From Saussurea involucrata (taxonomy: Eukaryota > Streptophyta > Magnoliopsida > Asterales > Asteraceae), in the NCBI GenBank assembly GCA_033807775.1, contig CM066326.1:95148873-95212872 (forward strand): DNA of 64,000 nucleotides, in the 5' to 3' direction. This document shows positions 1-10,400 of the stretch, one piece after another. The translations under genes were made by a program, and so were the position numbers. The notes under the pieces are model-generated. The model searched no databases and was not told where the DNA came from. It saw nothing but the letters and a program-made list of their open reading frames with translations. How positions within the stretch are numbered: position 1 is the stretch's first letter; each line of letters opens with the position of its first letter.

Positions 1-479
1 AACATATCAATATCATCATTATTATCACTACAACTAGAATAACTTGAGTATGAAGTACATACCTCTTTCTCGCAGTCGACGATGAGACACGTTTCTTCAT
101 TTCTTTGATCTCGGGTTTCGTCTCTCTTTTCTTTTGAGTTTCCACCATAGGTGATGTTCAAGTTCTCCCAAATATCACGAGCAGTTTCAAAGAGATAAAC
201 ACGCTCAATATCATCGTTAGTAAGAACCGAAAAGAGAAAATTTTTGGCTTCATAATTTAAACAACAATTATCCTTATCTTCGTCGGACCATTCCGAGCTA
301 GGTTTTTCAACAACTTTGTTGTTTTGAAATTTTGTGGGTTTGAAATTTCCTTTAATAATAATATCCCAAATATTTTGATTTATCCCACGAACATAACGTT
401 CAAAAGAATTTGCCCAAAGATCAAAATTTTCGAAATCAATAAGTAGAGATTTAGAAAACCAAGCATTTTGTTGAGCCAT
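1..479 (-). CDS. Copia-type gag (UBN2-like), partial, runs off the window edge
   Basis: A frame open from an ATG at 479-477 to the left window edge. The N-terminus begins MAQQNAWFSKSLLIDFENFD, and the body has the W..A....R and conserved tryptophan pattern (DLWANSF, SEWSDEDKD, ARDIWENL) of UBN2/DUF4219-type gag proteins of plant Copia elements. It ends in an acidic, serine-rich stretch rather than the expected zinc knuckle, which would lie further left. About 66 bases upstream is a primer-binding site (532-543) and then an LTR, so the order LTR-PBS-gag is intact and the element reads leftwards. No stop is seen within the visible part. Pol is outside the window. Confidence 0.7.
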   Translation of the reverse strand, partial: MAQQNAWFSKSLLIDFENFDLWANSFERYVRGINQNIWDIIIKGNFKPTKFQNNKVVEKPSSEWSDEDKDNCCLNYEAKNFLFSVLTNDDIERVYLFETARDIWENLNITYGGNSKEKRDETRDQRNEETCLIVDCEKEVCTSYSSYSSCSDNNDDIDM

Positions 480-531
480 AACAAAAAAAAAGGATTTAAA
501 AAAAATAAAATAGACGATTTTTGAAAGCCCC

Positions 532-543
532 GCTCTGATACCA
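532..543 (-). promoter_or_regulatory. tRNA-iMet primer-binding site of the left-edge Copia-type element
   Basis: On the minus strand this reads TGGTATCAGAGC, the usual complement of the initiator tRNA-Met 3' end. It sits two bases inside the LTR boundary at 546 and just upstream of the gag ATG. Confidence 0.8.
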
Positions 544-545
544 AT

Positions 546-1685
546 TGTTAGACAACCTAGGGGGGGTAAGGTTGTATTTAAAACTTTTACTTTCAAAAAT
601 TCTTTTATAAAAATATCTTAATAATGTAAATACAACAGAGTATATGAAAACACAACAGATACGTATAAATACAGGATAGTATAAATATAGTAAATAAAGC
701 AGAGTATAAATGCAATGAATATACAATAATTATATAAACAGATATAATTAAATGCACAGCGGAAATATAAAGAGATAAGGGATAGAGATACTTGACACGG
801 AGATTTAGTGATTTACCACAACTTGGTAAATCACTAGCCGAGACACTTCCCGACACGATCCAATAAACGTATTCTTTACGGTAGAATACAAACCAAATAC
901 AAAGGAAAGCAATAGGCTCTCAAGCTTCAGCTAATTGAGATATACAGGATCACACACCCGTTATTCAAACACTTACAAGAGGAGTATAACTCACAATGGA
1001 AATCACTCTTGTATAATATTTATCACTTGGATATTTTATAAAAACGTTTTATAAAATAAATATGTAGTGATAATATGTAGTATGGAATATTAGTTGGGAG
1101 AATAGATGGCTGTTTGTTGTAGTTGTATTGTATATCTTCTCCACCATCGCATGCATTATATAGCAGCTCTTCCAACGGATATATGCATCCGCGGTATACC
1201 GCCAAAAGCACGCGGTATACCGTGCAGTAATAAAAGTACTTTTGCAGAAGAGAAAGTCAACCCTGCAAAACAAACGTAAACTTGTACCCGCGGTATACCT
1301 GCTAAACACCGCGGTATACCGCCCAGACAAAAGTACGACCAATCAATCAGAGATCTACAGTAAGCCGCCGCGGTATACCTGCTGAACCTCGCGGTATACC
1401 TGCGTCAGAAAAGGACAGTTTCTCAAAAACCTTATTTAATTAAAATCATTTATGGTTTTTAGAAATATCCAAGTGGTATATTATTTTAGGGTGTTTATCA
1501 TTATAAATTATAAACACTAATGACAACGTAAATCTTCCGTCTTGAACTCTTCAGATAAAATCTTCGTGTTCTTCAAGAACTGTACACTTGGATTGGATTG
1601 TTAGATAAACAATAATACGGTGTGTTTGTAATCATCAAAATAAATATATATAAATATATAGAGATGTGGTACACTTGCACCAACA
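546..1685 (-). mobile_element. 5' LTR of the left-edge Copia-type element
   Basis: Read on the minus strand it would begin TGTTGGTGCAAG at 1685 and end TTGTCTAACA at 546, with TG/CA termini, immediately followed by the primer-binding site. The inner boundary is firm because of the PBS. The outer boundary is inferred from the TGTTGG terminus, since the second LTR and the target-site duplication are not in the window. Length about 1.14 kb. It contains an unusual cluster of GGTATACC palindromes (1191-1400). Confidence 0.6.
1191..1400. repeat. Six GGTATACC palindromes arranged as three pairs, each 21 bp apart
   Basis: The 8-bp palindrome GGTATACC, nearly always preceded by CGC or GC, starts at 1193, 1214, 1292, 1313, 1372 and 1393. 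Each pair has a start-to-start spacing of exactly 21 bp, while pairs are 99 and 80 bp apart. The surrounding sequence is only loosely repetitive. The cluster lies in the LTR, plausibly U3. Confidence 0.85.
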
Positions 1686-2199
1686 GGGGTATAAAGTGAA
1701 GTTGGGACCGAGACTAATAATTAAATAGAAAGGTGTCGCGTACTGCATGATTGTCCGAGGTTATTTAAATCAATGTTATATTTTGTGGTGTAAAAACAAT
1801 TGACCAATTGACACCCGGTTCGTTGTATCATGAAATAGTCGACGTCTGAGATAACCAAGGAATGCGGTCTCATCGCTATATTTAATTATTACTATCACCC
1901 CAACGGATCTTTATACAATGTGTTTCTTTTTATAATTGATTTTAGTTTAATTGTTAACAAAACCTCCAAACAAAAATATTGTTTTCGAATTCGCCATCTG
2001 AAACTCGCTTTTACGAACTGGACTTTTAAAGAGAAACTTTTCCACGCTTCCCTGTGGGATCGATATTCGGTACTTAGTACCATTATTACTTGTTTGAGAC
2101 GATAATAAACCAAGATGTATACTTGCGTTAAGGTTTATTTATTATAAGTTTTTAAAGGATATAGTTTAATAAACAACACGTTTTTGGCTATATGTATTT
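1686..2199. other. No gene recognised
   Basis: About 0.5 kb of ordinary AT-rich sequence between two LTR fragments. Small open frames on both strands around 1895-2113 overlap each other and have no recognisable product. It may belong to the decayed gypsy LTR that follows. Confidence 0.4.
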
Positions 2200-2940
2200 A
2201 AAAAAGGGTACATCAAATTAGTCAACAACCCGGACAATAGAGCCATCCGGATTGTAGGATTACCCGGAAAGCTGGGTTACCCGGAGAGTAGTGTTTGTCC
2301 GGGAAGTGTTATCCGGACAGTTGGTTGATCAGTTTATGTTTGTGTCCATTCATTCAGGAAAATCGTTTGGGTGTCAGAATCATTTTAGAAAAGAGGAGTA
2401 AGGGCATCAGGTGAGTTTTCTAACGAAATTACATGACTTTTAATGTGTTTTCTAAAGCGAGTACATGATGAGAAATGCCACGTTTTGTTGCTTTATTTGC
2501 ATGAAAGTTGTTTAAAGTTTTATGGGATGTATGCATACATTGGTTTTGATGTAAATTGGCTAAGTCGGGGGGTGTGTTCCGCCAGCTCATGTCGGGGGGT
2601 GTGTCCCGTTTATGCCAAGGGAGGTGTGACCCTGTAAGGCAACATGAGACTGACTCGTTGTCACCTTAGGGTGACTTCAGGGTGCCAATTTACGAGGGGC
2701 GGACCTTTATCCGTGAACGTTTTCATATGAACAGATTTATGAATGATATATTCTGAAAATGCCAAACTGTTTTAAATGCTTTGATAATTGTTAAGAGGGA
2801 CTCACTAGACCTCATGGTCTAACCCTCGTATTTTCAAATTTAAAACCTTTTCAGGAAAGCAGATAATGAAAGGCTCTGGCAAGTGAGCAGGGCGTTAGCG
2901 AGGAGGCTTGATAGTATAATGACACTATAGTTCAGTTTAG
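2200..2940 (+). mobile_element. Decayed Ty3/gypsy LTR fragment
   Basis: It shares landmarks in the same order with the intact gypsy LTR at 43370-45004: a run of CCGG-containing pentads (ATCCGGA, ACCCGGA, GTCCGGG at 2229-2325), then a CTCACTAGACC...GGTCTAACCCTCG block (2808-2830), then TTTTCAGG and a short tail. No primer-binding site or coding region follows, so it is a truncated relic of a related family. Confidence 0.55.
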
Positions 2941-3395
2941 TTCATTTCTCAGTTGTGTAGGTTGTTCCGCCAACCAAATTGTGGATGTTATGTAAGAAAT
3001 TTTGAGACGCGATTTTGGGATATTCTATTTCATATGATCTACTAGTAGCTGCAAACGGTATGTGATTTTCATTCAACTGTTTAATAAACTGTCGTAGCGG
3101 ATAAGTGGTATTTCCGTATTTATTTGTTTGACGAGAATAAAAAGAAATTTGCAATTATATCACTCACTAGTATATATATACATGTTGCATTCCTTCCTAA
3201 ATCATGAGAATATGAGATGTATATGTGGTGGAAATGGAAATTAAATTATATATGAATTTGGGAGTCATTGAATTCCCAAGTATTTTATTAAAATAATCTT
3301 TACACCACTCTAGCTCTCCTATTATTAATTATTATTACATGAAAAACAACAGCTAAGTACGGCTTCTCATTTACTAGATTTCTAACAAATCCACT
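2941..3395. other. No supported gene
   Basis: A 70-codon frame on the minus strand (2942-3154) has no recognisable motif and no supporting context. The remainder is AT-rich and includes a short TA run near 3171-3180. This stretch is the immediate upstream region of the DUF761 gene. Confidence 0.4.
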
Positions 3396-3419
3396 TGACT
3401 TGTTCATACAAGAAATGTC

Positions 3420-3938
3420 GTGGGTCGTAGAGCTTGGAACATACTCAGGTTAGCCTTGTTGTGGGCTAGAAAAGGTGGAGTCTTTCTTCATCTCAAGAAA
3501 AGGCTTTCTCATCATTTTCATTTTCATTCCCACAATGGCAATGGCAATGGCAAAAGTAATGGTGCCCTCCAATACGGTGACCGTCAGCAGCTCTCCTTCG
3601 ATGCAACTCCTATCAGGATGCATCGTCCCAATTCAATGCGATTCCGCTTGCCTCACATCCCCTGCATCAATCCTCATTCTAATCACAATATGTTTGACTT
3701 CGAGGATGACCATGATCATCAAAGTGACTACTACTACCAACCCAGAAACAGTTTTCTGATTGGTAATGGACAACAACAACAACAAGAAGATGATGATGAT
3801 GATGATGAAGAAAAAGAAGAAGACCAAATAGAAGAAGATGGGATTGATCTCAAGGCTGAACAGTTCATAGCCAATTTCTATGAGCAGCTTAAGCTTCAAA
3901 GGCAATTCAACCCAACAAGAAGAAGAATAAGTAACTAG
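3420..3938 (+). CDS. DUF761-family protein (cotton-fibre / ACRE146-like), start unclear
   Basis: A 172-codon intronless frame. The N-terminal segment (RRAWNILRLALLWARKGG, residues 3-20) is the hydrophobic helix typical of small plant DUF761 proteins. The C-terminus (IDLKAEQFIANFYEQLKLQ, about residues 142-160) is the DUF761 motif itself. Between them are a His/Asn-rich segment, a Gln run and a strongly acidic Asp/Glu run. Family members are usually 100-300 residues and their function is poorly known; some are induced in defence. No in-frame ATG precedes the conserved helix: the frame has a TGA at 3396-3398, and the only nearby ATG (3415-3417) is in another frame. The start is therefore missing, non-ATG, or hit by a one-base change. 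The gene converges with CTP synthase on the other strand. Confidence 0.7.
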   Translation: MGRRAWNILRLALLWARKGGVFLHLKKRLSHHFHFHSHNGNGNGKSNGALQYGDRQQLSFDATPIRMHRPNSMRFRLPHIPCINPHSNHNMFDFEDDHDHQSDYYYQPRNSFLIGNGQQQQQEDDDDDDEEKEEDQIEEDGIDLKAEQFIANFYEQLKLQRQFNPTRRRISN

Positions 3939-4476
3939 TTACTATAAACCATTCATATTCATCGCTCATATCAGATATAGCTGCAGCTACAGCTTTTTTT
4001 GTTTACATGATACTCGCCATTGTTTTTTTCTTTTTGCTTCAAATAAAATACCATCATTATATCTTATAGTATACAACTCACTCTTGATAACTTGCTGTAT
4101 TTATTTCCAGGTTGAAAATTTCCTAACCTTAAACAGTACAACTACCATCTACACCTTCATTTTCTCAAAATTTACTATAAAAAAAATTTAGCCGTTAGTT
4201 AGTTAGTTAGTTAATTAGTAGTGAGACGGAGTTGCCTCAAAAACAACAAAATCTAAAACATTATTTTCTTAACAAAAATTTGGATCTAATTGCAAATCAC
4301 AGCCTAGTGATGATGGGTCGGAAAGAAGGAATCATTCATATTTTAATTATTGGTAAATCCATTAAAATATCATATGCAAACACCTACTTGTTTACCTAGC
4401 TACCATTACTTATGAATATGTGAATGAAAAAGATCCATTACCAATAATTCATTTTTTTACATTTCTCATTTAAACT

Positions 4477-4513
<37 letters not shown>

Positions 4514-5043
4514 GCTCCTTCTTTTGTTAACCAGTGCATATATGCACTTTAGGCAATTGTAATATGTGCATATATGCAATGCCCGATGTGCATATATGCA
4601 CATCATGAAAAAGTTAACTAAAGAAGGAGACCCTATATATATATATATATATATATGAGAATAATATTTTGATGAAAATTGAAAACACCCTTATAGTGGA
4701 TGTGAATATTATGTCATATTTTGTAAAGGTAATAAAAACTTCATACAATATAAGCATCCATCCTTCACATATATTATATATGCATGCATCTTCCACTTCC
4801 ACTTCCTGTTCCTAAACTTGATCATATTCCCAAAACACAAAACCATGTTTCCCTGCAACAAAACATATAAATCTTTTTAAGTCTTCATGTGTTGATCGCT
4901 GTTTTTTAAACCTTAATTTTACAACAAGACATTTAGCTCCGTGTCAGTTGGGATTTCATAAACAAATCCAACCTTGGCAGATTACAAGATGTTTGTTTCT
5001 AAACCTTAATTAGTACCTGCCCTGAAAAATACCTCGGTAGTAA
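3939..5043. other. Convergent intergenic region
   Basis: Lies between the 3' end of the DUF761 gene and the 3' end of the CTP synthase gene. It holds a GTTA tetranucleotide run (about 4195-4214), TA microsatellites (about 4481-4510 and 4634-4656) and a 123-bp inverted-repeat element at 4511-4633. No coding sequence is supported; the 3' UTRs of both genes should fall here. Confidence 0.6.
4511..4633. mobile_element. Small MITE / foldback element with 21-bp terminal inverted repeats
   Basis: The left end starts GGGGCTCCTTCTTT and the right end is its near-exact inverse (AAAGAAGGAGACCC), each arm 21 bp with GTTAAC at its inner edge. The interior holds three copies of the near-palindrome GTGCATATATGCAC. 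The element is embedded in a TA microsatellite, so its target duplication cannot be defined (a TA duplication is possible). Confidence 0.7.
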
Positions 5044-7452
5044 TTAAATAGATCCGTTCTGATGTGTCTTCACATATGCTTCCAACTGCCCCGTTGCTGC
5101 TAATACAAGACCTGCAGTGAAATATAGTTTTAGCCAGCTACCCAATTTCCCACGCAAAAGGCTTCATAGAAATATCAAACATTGCATGACGATATGTGTC
5201 AGCTAGGTTTATTAAACCACTATTTGTCTCTGATTTCTCATTTTGTTCTTTTGGTTGTTTGTTTCAACTTTAGTCAACTACCGTATTAATGTCAAGGAAC
5301 CTACTTGGTGTGCATCCTCAGTGACAAGACTAGAATGATTTTGATTTAAACGTACACAAACTGAAAAAATGTAATTAAATTCATCTATAACCATTTGAAC
5401 ATGTGTTCGATCTGTCTGGAGAGTCTAGACAAAACATTATTAGATAAGTTCATAGAAACCTGAAGAGAAGAAAATCCCCTTCTATGCCAACCTCCATCTT
5501 ATTAAGGGAATAACATACAGCAAGGCATTATAAAAAGATCATAATATAGAGACGCAAGGAACTCCAGAAGTTTGTTTGAAAGCAGCAACAAGAGTAGGCT
5601 CATATCATAAAAATTCCAAATTCAAAGGTAAAACATCACAAGTGACTGCATACCTAAAAATAGAGCTGATGGCTTTCCAGGCCGTGATTTATATTCAGGA
5701 TGAAACTGTACCCCCACATAGAATGGATGGCTTGGAAGTTCTAAAATCTACATTACATAAGAAGCAAAAATTAGGAAATTCCAGTAGTATTAATAATTAT
5801 CATCAACAGTAACTATAATAATAATAATAATAATAATAATAGGAGTCCATTTACTATACACAGATGGCGTAATTTAGCAAGCAATCTATGAATAAACTAG
5901 CAAACAAAATTCTCTGAAAGGATGGAGACAGGTCAGGTGAAAGAAAGATCATTGACAAACTATGGGCAAAAAACTTAATTCTGAAAGATTCATTGCTTGA
6001 TTTCTCCATTCAATTTGCAAATGCTTAATGTATCAAATTGATGGAGACCATGAAGAAATGACATATTAGACTTGATAATAGCACCCAATCTGTTAATCTA
6101 ATTCAATTGCTATCTCCAAACACTTCCCCTGAAGTCGGAGAGAAAATTATCAGACCTTTTCAAATTGAAAAGGAAGATTGAACTTTTAGATAAAACTGAA
6201 ATCGACATAGAGAAAGAAAAAAAAATACCATCGTCCTCCTGGTTCTTCTATTTCCGCTCAAAGAAATCTCATTAACAATTCCAACAGATTCAGAAGGCCA
6301 TTCCGTATAGAATCCTACTGAATTTCCAACATAAACAGTATGCTCGAAAGTAAGTTGACACGACAATTGAGCATGCTACAACATATGCTGCAGGTGGCGG
6401 CATAGAGTATATGGTTGCAACACTCAACCGAGTATATGGTTGTATAGGAAGGGTTCAACTAATGCCTATTAATGAGACGTATAAGGATTACCCTCTGTCG
6501 TGATACCATGTTATATACCCACCCCTACGATTTACCTACAATCGAAGAAAGGCTCCACGTAGGCAGATCAAGGAAGGGGACCACTAGGGAAAGGCGTGAT
6601 TCGTTGGTTAGACAATCTGTTGAGTAAGGGCAGTGGGGGAATTTTACCAATAAATCTGTTACATAATAGCTATAAGTAGGGTGGTATTGGAGGTAGTAGG
6701 TATCCAGAAAATTGTAGCTTAATTTTGGAGAGACTAGCCTCTCGAACTGCTAGTACCCTTGTTCTTATCTTTCCCTGTTTCCCAATTAATACCATTTTGG
6801 CCAATCAATTGCTTCCAGTCATTAGTAGTGGTATTGGGAGCATAACATACCATAGGTGCATCTTGGAAACAAAAGTAAATAGCATAAATATTTGAAATTA
6901 TGTCATTTGCCAGATATGTAACTTTAGCTTGACAATTTGACCACAAAAAAAACATCCCATTTAATGTGAGACGTCCTAAGTTGAAAATCATTTCAATATT
7001 TTACAAGACAACAACGTTATAAATGTTCAGGGTTCTAAGAACATGTGTTATCACCAAGAGAGAACCCTGAAATCCAAATACATGGTAAAACACAGGGTTA
7101 ATGCCTTAATGGACCTAAATAGATAAACATAATAAAACCATAATTTTAATCTAAATTCAATTCCATCTCATAATGCAACTCATTTGACATTGATGCTATC
7201 CAAGGATTATGGGAAAGATGAAGAGCCCATTAAAGAACAAACCTCCATTCGTTGACCACTTTCATCCTTCCCGACAAATCTTAAGCCCGTTTTTTCAAGA
7301 TGTTCAACCACCTCAGGATTCACCTACATAATGGAAAACTTCTCAAATCTGTGACTTATAACGATCAACCTCATTCCTTACACCTACGAAAGTCATGACT
7401 AACCTCGTAACGATGTCGATGTCGCTCGTCCACATACTCTGGATTGTGATAC
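5044..7452 (-). CDS. CTP synthase exons 19-22 (glutaminase domain end, stop)
   Basis: Exon 19 (7452-7404) encodes YHNPEYVDERHRHRYE, exon 20 (7323-7243) encodes HLEKTGLRFVGKDESGQRM, and exon 21 (5747-5654) encodes the catalytic GVQFHPEYKSRPGKPS. Exon 22 (5111-5044) encodes LVLAATGQLEAYV and ends with TAA at 5046-5044. Exon 18 ends in phase 2 and exon 19 restores the frame across the 10-kb insertion-bearing intron. Confidence 0.92.
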
Positions 7453-10400
7453 CTGGCAGAAATGTGAACATAATAAACAAACAGAAAAAGATTCTTCTGA
7501 TATTTGATATTGTAAATGCAAGCCTTCTGCAGGGGTTTTCTACTCTAAATAAGCCAACGATATTATACATCATCTGTGCTTCGATTGAAGCTCCATCAAT
7601 AACATAAAACAAGCTAATCAGACAAGTCAATCTTTTCTCTCTGACAACTTCGCCTTAAACATGTTAGGGGTCTCCACCAGAAATGCTTACATTTTTGTAC
7701 AAAGCTTACATACACAACCTAACCCGCCTGAAGTGTTTGTATGCGACAGAAGCATCGCTACATGTAGGCAATGAGGCCTTTGAAACCAGGAAGATGAAAT
7801 CTGCGTCACGATTCACACCTAAGCAACCTCCTGAGGAAATGGTTCCTAATGGAAGCTACAACTGCTATTTCTAGATCTAATAATCTTTCATTCTTTCTCA
7901 ATAGGGAAAATTGCATCAAAATGAAACCAACTTTACCCTTATTTCTATTTTGGGGAACCAACTTCCAAAACATTTATTTTAGGGTTTCGGACAAACTTTT
8001 CATTTATTTAAGGGACTCGTTGACCTGTTCAGCAGGTAACCGGTTAACTCAAATGATGTGGCAAAAAAACAAAAACATAAAGTGAATATTCTAACAATTT
8101 TAATGAAAAAATATTTTCAAAAGAAAAGATTAAACAAAAATTTCAACCCACCCCGCTGCCTAATGCCTACATCATCTTTCATCTCTGCAAGCCCTTTCCC
8201 ACAGCTGTGGCAAACACCTAAACCAACTTCAGTGACTGTAAATCACCCCCATTAAACTCCGGCGACAACCTTTCTTCTCTACCTCTCTTAAGTCTCCACC
8301 CATCTCCATCAAGATCCGTGTTACACACTACGATATCAATTGCTAAATTTCTATTAGAATTGAGTGAATCAAGTGATTACAGAATGTATCCAATGAACTT
8401 CTTCGGCTTTCGAGAGGCCGAGAACTCTCCCAAGGCTTTCGCCCAATAACACACAAAATAAATCGATACCATCTCACGATCCCAACCCTCCTATTTATAC
8501 TAACTGGTTCACCACCCCCTACTTGTACCCCAGCAGTAAACACTTGCATAGTTTTAAAAATCCCAATCGGGACTCGAGGCGTTTTCCCTTTGTGAGGCGA
8601 GGCGTAAGCCTCGAGGCGTGTGTGTGTGTGTATATATATATGTATACATTATATATGTGTGTGTATGTATGTATAATACAGAATATATACACTAAATATC
8701 TATACTCAAATTTTATGAGTGCATGCAAGGTGGAAAACATAATTCCATACCAAATAAAATTCATAAATACTAATAATAAGCAAAATGATAAAACAAAAAA
8801 AATAAGAAAACTTAAATACATTAAACATTTATACAAATACAAATACAAAAAACAGAAAATATACATACTTACAGAGATATATAAATGCAGAAAATATACA
8901 TATTTACTGAAAATATACATAAATGCAGAAAATATACATACATACACAGATATATAAAAACAGAAAACATACAGAAAATATACTTAAAGGAAATATACAA
9001 ATAGAAAATATACCTACTTACACATATATATATACAGAAAATATACTTACAGAAAATATACACACTTACAGGTAAACTTGGTAATCAGTGTATTGTATTA
9101 TTGTGTGAAACACGATTACAAACAAGGGTATATATAAGAGAGACATTTACACTCTAAACCCTCTAGTATAAATATGTACATATATCACACTTAATTGTCT
9201 AACATTCCCCCGCAAGCTAAGGCCGGGGAGCGACCTGTAGCTTGGACCGTAATAGGAGAAACCGTTGTGAAGGTAGCGGCTTGGTGAACACGTCTGCGAT
9301 CTGATCATCTGTAGATATAAACTGAACTGAAAGCTTCCGTTGGGCAACCATTTCTCGAACAATGTGAAAGTCAACTTCTACATGCTTGGTACGGGCATGA
9401 AAGACAGGGTTAGCTGAAAGATACGTAGCTCCAAGATTATCACACCCTAAGGTAGGAACCGACTTCACAGAACCCGAAGTTCGCGCAGCAGTGTTTGGAG
9501 CCACGTGAGCTCAGCAACAGTATCGGCTAGAGCCTTGTATTCAGACTCTGTTGACGACCGAGAGACAGTCCGTTGTTTTCGTGCGGACCATGATACTAGG
9601 TTTGAACCAAGATATATTGCATATCCCGGTAGATCGACGGTCGTCGGGGCAACCAGCCCAGTCAGCATCGAAGAAGCCAGTCAGGGAGTTGTAGGCAAAA
9701 TCAGTGTAGGCATGAAGGATTGTGCCGGAATCATGCATGAGTCGTAAACAATAGTTAGCAGTGCCCTGCAAGTAACGAAGAATTCGTTTGACTGCCGTCC
9801 AATGATTTTCAGTGGGGGAGTGCATAAATTGGCAGACTTTGTTGACCGCGAAAGTGATATCCGGACGAGACAATGTGACATACTGAAGGGCACCCACAAT
9901 TTGGCGGTATTTGACCGGATCAGCAAACGAAGCACTATCACCAAGAGCAAGATTAGCAGTAGTGGTCATAGGAGATGAAACCGGTTTAGCATTAGACAGG
10001 CCTGCGCGTCGCAAGAGTTCAAGGATGTATTTCCTTTGTGATAGAATTATATCATTGACTCTGACCGGTTACTTCAATACCGAGAAAATAAGACAGGCGA
10101 CCCATATCCTGAACAACAAAGGATTGGCTAAGACGTTGTACCACTTTGTCAATAGCCTCCGGATTGTTTCCTGTCAAAAGTATGTCATCAACATAGACTA
10201 GCATGTACAAAATGGTGCCCCTGTGAGAGTAAATGAACAAGGAAGGGTCCGTCTTGGAGCCCTGAAAGCCAAGAGAATGAAGGACCGTAGAAAGGCGATG
10301 AAACCACGCTCTAGGGGCTACTTTAATCCATATAAGGATTTGTGAATTAGACAAACATGATCGGGTTTAGCCGGGTCAACGAACCCTGGTGGTTGTTGCA

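Noticed and set aside
5576..5812. Plus-strand ORF of 78 codons
   Set aside because: It is antisense to CTP synthase exon 21; the minus-strand reading has catalytic motifs and matching splice sites.
8519..9063. ORFs of 140 codons on both strands rich in Tyr/Ile/Lys
   Set aside because: Low-complexity CAGAAAATATAC-type repeat in the hAT interior; no codon structure.
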